A DNA stretch of 64,000 nt from Pyrenochaeta sp. MPI-SDFR-AT-0127 (lineage: Eukaryota > Ascomycota > Dothideomycetes > Pleosporales > Cucurbitariaceae), in assembly GCA_020747015.1 (NCBI GenBank), contig JAGTJM010000069.1, positions 1-64,000 on the forward strand, in the 5' to 3' direction. Position 1 is the first letter of the stretch. Each line of letters begins with the position of its first letter. Positions 55,774-64,000 of this stretch are shown one piece after another. Made by a program: the position numbers and the translations under genes. Below the pieces are notes generated by a model. That model did no database searches, was not told the DNA's origin, and saw only the letters and a program-made list of their open reading frames with translations.

Positions 55774-57359
55774 CTTCAGGTACGCGGAGAGGACGATTGG
55801 AGTGTACTGAGTCGGTGTGGATGTCGTGATCGATGAGCTTTAGCTTATCGATAGCTCCAAAATTAGCCTCGGTACGTTCAAAGAGGGACAATTTGGGTCA
55901 TCATTCTCATCTTGAATCAACACTATACTGTGGTGGATCTGTTTATTGCTACCGTTGATTAATGCACTAGATTTACATATTCTCATTAAAGCTCCCTGCT
56001 ATGCTATGTTAACAGATGTACCCAGCAAGTAGAAGCAAATCCTATGAAAGACTAGTGCCATTGTGTCGCAAGTGCATCCGCCTAGCATTTCACGTCTCAA
56101 AACTCCTGTCGTTACACGAGGAGCGTCAAATTCTTTTTAACCCTTATAAAATTTAGGTGAGGCCATTACATCCCAGGGGGAAAGACTAAGTGGAACCTGG
56201 AGAGAATGTGAGGCCGTTGCACTGCAATTCTACAGCACGACTTATTGAGGCGGCAACTTCACCATGCAGCAATTACTCCATTGACTTAAGCCAACATCAA
56301 GAATGTCAATGATAGGCTAGAGTACTAGGCATCAATCAGTCCGTAATCAATCATTATAGCCCAAAGTTTTTCGAAGAATATGTTCAGATGCATGGGAACA
56401 CACAATGAACAGATCATGTACGAGATCACATAGCATTCCACTGCTTTGACTGTTGAATGGCTCATGATTGCACACTACTATTGGTCTTGATATTAAGTAG
56501 TTTGCATTTCCATAGTCAATTCTGAAAGCCCTCCACTGACGAGCTTTTGAAATCTGCTACACGGGTTTCTCGTGACCTTTTCACTGAAAAGGGGTTCGTC
56601 AATTTAACGACCATATTCATTTATCAGGATTTCAGTATCCCGCCAAATCTTTTGAACAAGGGGTTGGATGGTGTCGTTGTGGGTGTGAAGAGCATACTAT
56701 AAGTCTCCCTTCTTCCCTAGTGTCAACTTTCTCATACTTGCAATGTAAGATTTCTGAATACAGTTTCCAATTACAAAACGAAGATTTGTTCTCACTTGAT
56801 CATTTCGTAGACTCTTAGTTTGCATGAGCGCTCGGTGATTGCCCATTCTCACTGCTGAGTGGGTCGTGGATTCCTAACAAAATGATGGCCACTGCTACCT
56901 TACACTTTTCGTTAAATCTTCGTCTTCTTAGTTCCATCTATTCAGCGTTTCCTTACGCAACTTAGCATTTCTAGGCAACATTCCGTTTTTAACATTCGAG
57001 ACTTCATTAGACTAGTCAACTTCAATTGGCACCGTTCGGTGGCGAGGTATACAATACAGCTGCCGAGCCATACTCACGATTGGAGGAGATCAACACCAGG
57101 GACTTTGAGCATGTACATCCGGTGCTTGATCTTTTATCCAGCACTGGTATCAAAAAGACACGATCGCTGCCTACCCTCCTGAGAAATCTAGGAACGTACC
57201 ACATGCTCCACACGGAGAAGGTATGTTCATCTTCACATTCACTGTCACGCACCACTCGAAAACCAGCGTCATGAACGCACAGACAAGACCCCGACTAACG
57301 ATAAAGTCTGTCAGCCCCCGACTCTTTGAAGGTCACCACACGCCAGCTCGCTCGACAAG
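55774..57359. other. Long divergent intergenic region
   Basis: 1.6 kb between the divergently transcribed ketopantoate reductase and the gene at 57360. At 57011-57219 an open frame (SRLEEINTRDFEHVHPVLDL...) ends at a GTATGT donor and could be an upstream exon joined in phase to ATG 57360 (acceptor ...GACAAG at 57359). No start codon for it was found. The rest is AT-rich with no feature. Confidence 0.4.
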
Positions 57360-59524
57360 ATGCCAGATCCAGTGATTAAAAAAGAAGAGAGTCCAGAGCC
57401 TCGTGCCACGGCATTCCCAGACGACCCTACACTTGTGTCCACACTAAGTTCTTCGACCACCTTGGTGAGCTCGAAGAGCTGCATGGAAAATCTGAAGCTG
57501 TCGACAAGGAAGCCCTGCATCGTCACGAGCCATGCACCCATTGCTCCTCATGCGTATCATGGTAGTTCTCCTCATCGATACAAACTTAGGAGCAGTCATC
57601 GTTCTAGAGGTCCAGTATCTGCTCTCACACCACTAGTGTCGCCGTGCCTTCCAACTCGAGCAACTTCCGCCGTAGCAACCGGGGGTGTCAACAAATCAAC
57701 AACGAAAGCTACCACAACATCGACCATCCCAACACTCAACTGCCTCAAAAACCTTCTTGATCAACACAAACAGCGCACAAAGAACGATCCCCACGACATG
57801 GAGGAGCACCGTTTTGGCGGAGGCGAGGAGATGGATCTGCCAGTTCTTTCCCCAATGATAACTATGCAAGGTGAGCTATTACTGCATGCTTTACTCCACA
57901 GCACCCAGAAGCTCCTGGAAATGAGTCTATTGCACTCAACAATCGATTCACGGCAGGGGCGCTGGCTAATGCAAACACAGTTCAGAAGGATGCGCTGCCA
58001 GTGCCGTCACAAGGCGATCTTGAGAACCTCCGTAAGCAACTAAAATCGCTTCAAGATGCGACCGATGTCAGCGAGAAAAATGGTAGGCCTGACTGCATTT
58101 GGCTTGAGTCTTGCAAACTAACAGGTGCAGTGTCGGGGCAAGGAACAGTGATCAGTGAGCTCATTACATTCAACCACAACGTCCATGCAATGGTTCAGCA
58201 GCTGGAAACCCGGATGGCTAAGGTCGAATACGACAATATCTACTTCCGCTCGATGCTAACGTCTGCCTCCAACTTGGTAGCCAACAAAGCCCAGTCTACA
58301 AACGCAACACGCTCCTCGTTGGATTGCAGTGATGTTGATGAAGGTTCGAAGAGCCCTTCGCCTGCCCAACGCGAGCATCGAGGTCGAGGGGTGCAAGGTA
58401 AGGGTGAAGATATTCTGAAAGGTACGGTGGTGGGCAGAATCAACAAGACGAGAGCGCGAAAGAAGCTACAGATCACAATTCCCGAAAAGACATCCGTACA
58501 ACCACCTGTTGCAGGGCTCCCGACGCCGTTGAGCAGGAACGCTGTATGTGTTTCACACTACACTTTGTGGGGATAATGGAACGCTAACATTAAAGCGTAG
58601 ACAACACTGTCCGTTGGTACATCAGGACTGCCATCAAACTTACCCAAGACGCCTATCACTCCAGGCCGTATCGGTCCTAACAACCTCAACAAGCGGTCCA
58701 GCACGTCCATCTTCAAGCGCCAGATCCACAACCTCGACAAGGTGATGCCGCCAGCCAACGTTCAAATCCCCCTCGTACCGTTGACCGACACCGAGATTAT
58801 CGTGTACTTCTTTCAATCATTATCACGACCTGTTGTCGCTCTTCGTCTTTACTCTCGAAATTGGGGCCCGGCTTCGATTGTTGAGGTCTTGAATGACCAC
58901 CGCGAGATTGAGCCGCCATATCTCCGAAACACTTGCTCTGTCAAGTGCACGACCTCGATCAAGAAGGGTAAAGAGAAGTTTGGTGGCAACTGGGAGGATT
59001 CTCATCGCGAGGTGTTCGACAAAGCAGATGATGTCAAAGCAACTGATCTTATCCGCCTCACTGATGAAGAGCTTGATTGTGCGGTCAATTACGACGTGCG
59101 CAACTTGTGCATAGGCCTAAAGAAGCACCCCCAGGAGGATGTAGACGGAGGCATATTCACCCGGTGCGTCAAGTACTGCCAGGAAAACGATGCGGCGTAC
59201 ACTATATTCGATGTCTGGGAGCTTGCGGCAGATCTGCAGCAAGGTCGCAGGCCTGAGCACCCACCGTCACCTACTACCCCAGCCTATTTTGGAAGAGACC
59301 AGCAAGATCAACTTTGTGGTGGATATGGCATCGAGGATACCAATGGAGTTCTAGAAACTCATACGGCCTTTGGCAATAACAAGATTGCCACTTCTCGACA
59401 CATCCGCACGAACAGTACCGTATCCGCTCACAGTCGCCTGGATTCGCCGGACTCGGTGATTGGAGACCGCATTGGCGGCTATGCTGATAGAAAAGCCAAT
59501 GAGCTGCTGCGCTCAGGATCGTGA
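57360..59524 (+). CDS. Uncharacterised family protein, divergent paralog C
   Basis: 675 aa from exons 57360-57870, 57909-58082, 58125-58543 and 58601-59524, phases closing (introns 38, 42 and 57 bp). The first half is Ser/Thr/Arg-rich with a helical coiled-coil-like segment (~195-275; LENLRKQLKSLQ, VQQLETRMAKVEYDN). From ~residue 418 it carries the module shared with the genes at 41187 and 43457: VPLTDTEIIVYFFQSL, then NWGPASIVEVLNDHREIEP, and later GLKKHPQEDVDGGIFTRCVK followed by FDVWELAADLQQG. It lacks their FGGPR...WAEN C-terminal block and ends in a disordered tail. Starting at ATG 57360 is the conservative choice. Confidence 0.72.
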
Positions 59525-60341
59525 CTATGAGGAGACGATGACTTGGGTATCCAGTGTGCTCCTCTACAATTGCACCACTGGATTCATCGCAATGTATAAC
59601 AGGCAACGGCTAGGCTTTTCGTTGTTGATTTTGCCTCCTAGACTAAATATTGCACCGTTCTCGACTCCTCATGGGCTGTACAGTTCTTGTATGCCTTGGG
59701 AAAGATGTGCTGAGAACTTGTGTACCAGGAGTTGCAGCGACTTCTTGTATATTTGCATGCGAGTAAGAAAGTTATTGGGCTTCAAAACAATGATGAAAGC
59801 GATGGATCACGACAAAGGGGACTGAGATGATTTCTGTATACCCGAGCAGTATATGCAGCGCTCGATAGATTACCAAATGAAAATAACACGATGTCCCAAC
59901 TTTTGAAGCTACTTATATTCGTTATTGTTGCGTCACTGGAGAAGCCAAGCTAACTATCTCTCTTTGAAGGTATCTTGATCAATTCACATCGCGTGCTGGA
60001 AATACTGTAGGCGTTCCAACATAGCGGAATGCAGAGATCTAATCTAGCATGGCAGTGGCGCTACCCTTTGTACTGAATAGTCTTGGTATATCCTGTCCTG
60101 CAAGTGTTCTTAAGCCATGATAACCGGCAAAGAGGAAGTCTCGTTCAATAGTGGAACAGCTGGATGGGACATGCAGTTAGATTTGGTATTATCGTGCCGA
60201 TTGGCCTTGTGGCCTCAGATTGATGCTTTGGTATCTATAAAAAAAAAGTCTCCCAGACGCCCACACCTGTAATATTCATACAGAGACAAAAGAATTCTGC
60301 CGTCCCTTTTCCTTTTCTTTTACTTGAAATATGCGACGTCT
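59525..60341. other. Convergent 3' flanks, no gene seen
   Basis: 0.8 kb between convergent genes. No supportable ORF. An A-run (60240-60247) and pyrimidine-rich DNA lie before the YIP1 stop. Confidence 0.4.
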
Positions 60342-61488
60342 TCAGCGTGCAAACATCATCCTCAACATGTCTCCCTTTCCTTCGCCTTTGTCGGCGTCTC
60401 CGCCCTTGTTGGGTCCTACTGGGCTCGTGGCGGCGAAGAAGAGCACTTTGATGGCAATAGCGAAGCCAGCGTGTAGTGCAAGGACGACAATGAGCAAGAT
60501 TTTGCTCGTTTTCGCTTCCGTGGTGCTGAGCACGGGGTATAAATTGCGGAGGAGGAAGAAGGCGGAGAATGCGAGGCCGAGGGCTACAAAGATGAAGTTG
60601 AGCACTGCATAGCATGGATTAGCACAATGGGCCGGGCATATGTAGACGAGCGAATAAAGCCATGGGGGGGAAAGCGGGAGGGGAAAAACAGGAGAAGGGA
60701 GGCAACTCACTCGGGAACGGACTCCAACTAACCAGCGCAACAACTATCCACACCAGATTCGCATATCCATACAAACAACTGCACTCGAGCAAATTGGCAC
60801 TCTCACTGCCATACCACTTTAACACGCCCCAAAGCCCAACAGGAACAAGACCCGTGTACCCATACACGAGGCCCGCCGCACCACTCAGCAGTTTGAAATC
60901 ATACGCAAAGTGGTCTTCACCTTTGCTCGCCATGTACTGATTAATAGTGCCCGTTAAGAACAGGATAACCACAACGGTTGTAGCGATCCACACCGGCCCA
61001 TACAAATCGGGGTTGCCCTCGAGGACATCGAGGAAGTTCTGCCGGGGATACACGGTTGCCATGCACCGGCGGAGGACTTCGTTAGTGTCGACGTCAAAGG
61101 CCTGCGCGTAGAAGGAGAGCGTCCATAGATAGTGTTTGCGGCCGTTGGATGAGGATGCAGGGCCTGGGAGGAACGAGGTCGAGGTTGAGTCGGGCTGGAT
61201 TTTGGCGCGCTGCGTCGAGGGCTGGTTGTCGAAGTCTGTTTGGTGGGAGGGCTTGTAAGTATAATGGTCGGTTGGGCAGATAAGGTGTAAGGATGGTCTT
61301 ACTGGAACTGTGGAATTCGAGGTCTTCTTGAAGATCAGTATGGCCTAGGTCGCCCTGCAGCTATGGTAAGCATATGTGCGTTTGCGAATCTTCGTCTTCG
61401 GAATGTCGAAGCATCTGAGAATGCATCACAGCGATTGGCATACCTCTTGATCGACGTCTACAACGACATCGTAGCCTCTGTTCGCCAT
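60342..61488 (-). CDS. YIP1: Yip1-family Golgi membrane protein
   Basis: 294 aa from exons 61488-61444, 61354-61303, 61235-60711 and 60604-60342, phases closing. Yip1 binds Ypt/Rab GTPases and Yif1 and is needed for ER-to-Golgi vesicle formation. Hallmarks are YLWTLSFYAQAFDVDTNEVL, RRCMATVYPRQNFLDVLEGN and PDLYGPVWIATTVVVILFLT, the conserved start of the Yip1 domain. Five hydrophobic segments follow (the last RNLYPV... ILLIVVLALHAGFAIAIKVL). The cytosolic N-terminus (~1-95) is acidic and polar. The reading frame is fully accounted for, and splicing replaces an apparent internal start at MATVYPR. Confidence 0.93.
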
Positions 61489-61811
61489 ATTGCTGGTGTT
61501 TAGAGCTTCTAATATGATGACCTTGCTAGACCTCAGCGGCCAGATTGCGGTTGACGTCGCGCGTCGCGACCGTGCGCCACCTTGTTCGGAGCAGGCAACT
61601 TCAGGGTCTTTATCCTCATTGGGTGTGACAGCCACAATATTTGCGCAGAGAACTGCACATTAAAATACGATTGGGGAATTTTCAGAATATTGCATTTGTC
61701 TTGTCACATTGGCCACAAATTACAATTGGATAGCGCAAAACATCTTCAACCCTCTATGGATTTAGGCTTACTCGAAAGTATCAATAAAACAGCCTTTCAG
61801 TAAAGCCCTGC
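61489..61811. other. Short intergenic region
   Basis: 323 bp between YIP1 (promoter side) and the 3' end of glycogen phosphorylase. No gene seen. Confidence 0.4.
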
Positions 61812-64000
61812 TTAAGGCGCAGGCTCTCTCTTCACGCTTAATGGCTCCACATTCCAGATGCTCTCAGCATACTCATCGATACACCTGTCACTGGAGAAGA
61901 AGCCCATACGTGCCACCGTAGTGATGGTCTTTGTTGTCCACTCCTCCGTGTTCTTGTAGCTCTCATCAATGAGCTCCTGCGTCTTGATGTACGACGCAAA
62001 GTCATCCGAGACAAGGTAGTAATCACCGTGCTCAACGATGCCGTTGATCAGCGCGGAGAAGCCCTCGGCATCACCGAATGTGCCGTTATGGATGTGATCG
62101 AAGACGGTCGCGAGTTGGGGGTCGAGCTGGTACTGTGAGTACAGATGGGCGTGGCGGAGATCCTCGACGTCTTCAGCAAGGTTACCGAAGAGGAAAATGT
62201 TCTGCTCGCCGATTTCGCGGGTAATTTCGATCTGAAAATATTGTCAGCTGCTGTTTGCGTGTAGTAGAGGATGAGGATACTTACATTTGCACCGTCGCAG
62301 GTTCCGATGATCAAACCACCATTCAGACAGAACTTCATGTTGCTCGTACCACTGGCCTCAGTACCAGCAGTGGAGATGTGCTCGCTGATGTCGCTAGCAG
62401 GGCAGATAATTTCCGCCTTGCTGACATTGTAGTCGCCCAAGAAGATGACCTTGAGCGCATCGCCAACATCCTTGTCGTTGTTGACAACGTCACCGACCTT
62501 GTTGATGAGATGAATGACGGTCTTCGCCATCCAGTATCCTGGCGCGGCCTTTCCACCAAAGATGGAGACGCGGGGAACAAGCTTCTTCCTCTCCTCTGGA
62601 GTCATGGCCTTGATCTGGAGGTAACGGTGAATGACACCGAAGATGTTCAGCTGCTGACGCTTGTACTCGTGGATACGCTTGACCTGGACATCAAACAAAG
62701 CTGCCGGGTTGACTGTGACACCATTGTGTTCCTTGATGTGCTGTGCGAGCCGTACCTTGTTTGCGTACTTGATCTCGCGGAATTCTTTTCGGAACTCCTT
62801 GTCATCCACATAGGCCTCCAGCTTGTGAAGCAGGGTAAGGTCCTTCAAGAACTCATGTCCACCGAGCTTTGAAGCAATCAAAGCTGACAACCGGGGGTTG
62901 GCTTGGTGAAGCCATCTTCGGGGAGTAATTCCGTTGGTCACGTTGGTGAACTTGTCTGGTCCGTAGATCTTGACAAAATCCTTGAAGATAGTAGTCTTGA
63001 TCAAGTCGGAGTGTAACTCGGCTACACCATTGACTTTGTGTGAGCCGATCAAAGCAAGATAAGCCATGCGGACCATCTTAGGTTGTGATTCCTCAATGAT
63101 TGAGACTCGGCTGAGCATATCGCGCTCCTTCGGGAAGTTGCGCTCGACGAACTGCAGGAAGTGCAGGTTGATTTCGTAGATGATCTGGAGATGACGAGGG
63201 AGTAGATGCTGGAATAAAGGGACAGACCACTTCTCAAGAGCCTCAGGAAGGACAGTGTGGTTGGTGTAGCCGAAGGTCTTCTGAACGACTATAGTCTGTT
63301 AGCTCTGACTAGATTCTGCAAGTGCGTGCGGCTTACTGTTCCAAGCATCGTCCCAGTCCAAACCCTCAATGTCGATCAAGATCCTCAGCAGCTCGGGAAT
63401 GGCGAGCGTTGGATGGGTATCGTTCAGCTGGATGGCGACCTGGTTGGGGAACTCGCTCCAAGCGCGCTTGCTCTTCTTGAAACGACGCACAATGTCGTAG
63501 AGCGAGGCCGCACACCAGAAGTACTGCTGCTTCAATCGGAGCTCCTTACCACGCTCAAGGCTGTCGTTGTTAGATTTATGTTCCATGCGCTCAACAAGTG
63601 AACTTACTTGTCGTTGGGGTAGAGAACGGCAGAGATGGTCTCAGCGCGCTGCTGGTCAGCTACAGAGCTCTCGTACTCGCCGGAGTTGAACTTTTGGAAG
63701 TCAAATTCGCCGCTAGCGGCTTTGCTGCCCCAAAGACGGAGGTTGTTGCAAGTGCCAGTCTTGTATCCAGGGACTACACAAGTTAGAATCTTGCGCTCGA
63801 CACTGACCTTTTATTAAGTCCTTACCTGGAACATCGAAAGCCACAGCTTGAACAATCTCACCGCCCTCCCATGAGGACTGTGCCTTGCCCTCATCGTCTT
63901 GCCAGCGGTTGACATGGCCGTAGAACTGTACGTCAACAACAATGTCGTGCCTCTGGAACTCCCAAGGGTTGAAGTCGAGCCAGTAATCTGGAACCTCGAC
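61812..64000 (-). CDS. GPH1: Glycogen phosphorylase, C-terminal part (cut by window edge)
   Basis: Exons visible: 64000(edge)-63826, 63773-63608, 63560-63337, 63288-62285 and 62231-61812, about 660 residues of a ~880-residue enzyme. It releases glucose-1-phosphate from glycogen, uses pyridoxal phosphate and acts in the cytosol. The visible part starts in VPDYWLDFNPWEFQRHD. It includes VAIQLNDTHPTLAIPELLRI, TNVTNGITPRRWL, VQVKRIHEYKRQQLN, FGGKAAPGYWMAK and the PLP-binding region GTEASGTSNMKFCLNGG with its Lys, then DGANIEITREIGEQNIFLFG. It ends in EPLSVKREPAP before TAA at 61814-61812. No frame damage is visible. The N-terminal regulatory region lies outside the window. Confidence 0.95.

Noticed and set aside
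58083..58124. Retention of the 42-bp intron of paralog C, which is a multiple of three with no stop
   Set aside because: GTAGGC donor, CTAAC branch and CAG acceptor are all present at the right spacing, so splicing is more likely, though retention would keep the frame.
62255..62872. Plus-strand open frame of 205 codons
   Set aside because: Antisense to the highly conserved glycogen phosphorylase exon; codon bias makes the opposite strand open.
1..64000. Transposons, LTRs, CRISPR arrays, rRNA genes, mitochondrial inserts, secondary-metabolite clusters
   Set aside because: No transposase, reverse transcriptase, direct terminal repeats, spacer arrays, rRNA, or PKS/NRPS core genes were recognised on either strand by reading.

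Overview
The window is nuclear DNA of a filamentous ascomycete, most likely a Dothideomycete of the Pleosporales type (an inference, not shown by any marker gene). The signs are short spliceosomal introns (mostly 40-100 bp, GT...CTAAC/CTAAT...AG), a fungal HET-NB-ARC-TPR receptor, a DASH-complex Ask1, a POT1-type thiolase with a PTS2-like start, a small Cys-containing secreted protein, and gene-poor gaps of 0.5-1.9 kb. About 23 gene models are supported. Most were rebuilt by joining frames across splice sites and checking that the summed exon phase closes.

Left part (1-21.6 kb), housekeeping and transport: the 3' end of a plus-strand gene; a Rad5/HLTF-like SNF2 ATPase (525-3979, -); a type II phosphatidylinositol 4-kinase like Lsb6 (4989-7342, -); DASH subunit Ask1 (7624-9007, -); a mitochondrially targeted acetoin/diacetyl-reductase-like SDR (9581-10585, +); two small hypothetical ORFs; an 11-exon APC amino-acid permease (14159-16760, -); an unknown protein with a beta-propeller flavour (17595-19299, +); and an ADP-ribosylglycohydrolase (19978-21561, -).

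Middle part (23.2-32.6 kb): a very unusual Thr-rich, multi-exon locus. It starts with tandem 15- and 11-residue Thr/Pro repeats and continues as a chain of small exons. These carry NGTVYVT-type sequons, a basic Gln/Thr/Arg tail and no membrane anchor. The phases of 23 exons agree from 23202 to 32641. A 1.9 kb gap (25614-27551) could be a long intron or a boundary between two genes. A 5-Cys secreted protein follows (33741-34043, -).

Right part (35-64 kb): a protein with a DUF7587-like N-terminus; peroxisomal 3-ketoacyl-CoA thiolase with a FarA-type CCTCGG site; a small SAM methyltransferase; two head-to-head paralogs of an uncharacterised family (41187-42916, - and 43457-44833, +) with a third divergent member at 57360-59524; a Met-rich GPI-type protein; a HET-NB-ARC-TPR NLR with 126-bp TPR repeats (47305-50679); a Gln/Ser-rich unknown; a ketopantoate reductase ending in SKI; the Golgi protein Yip1; and the 3' part of glycogen phosphorylase, cut by the window edge. 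No transposon, CRISPR array, rRNA or confident tRNA was seen.
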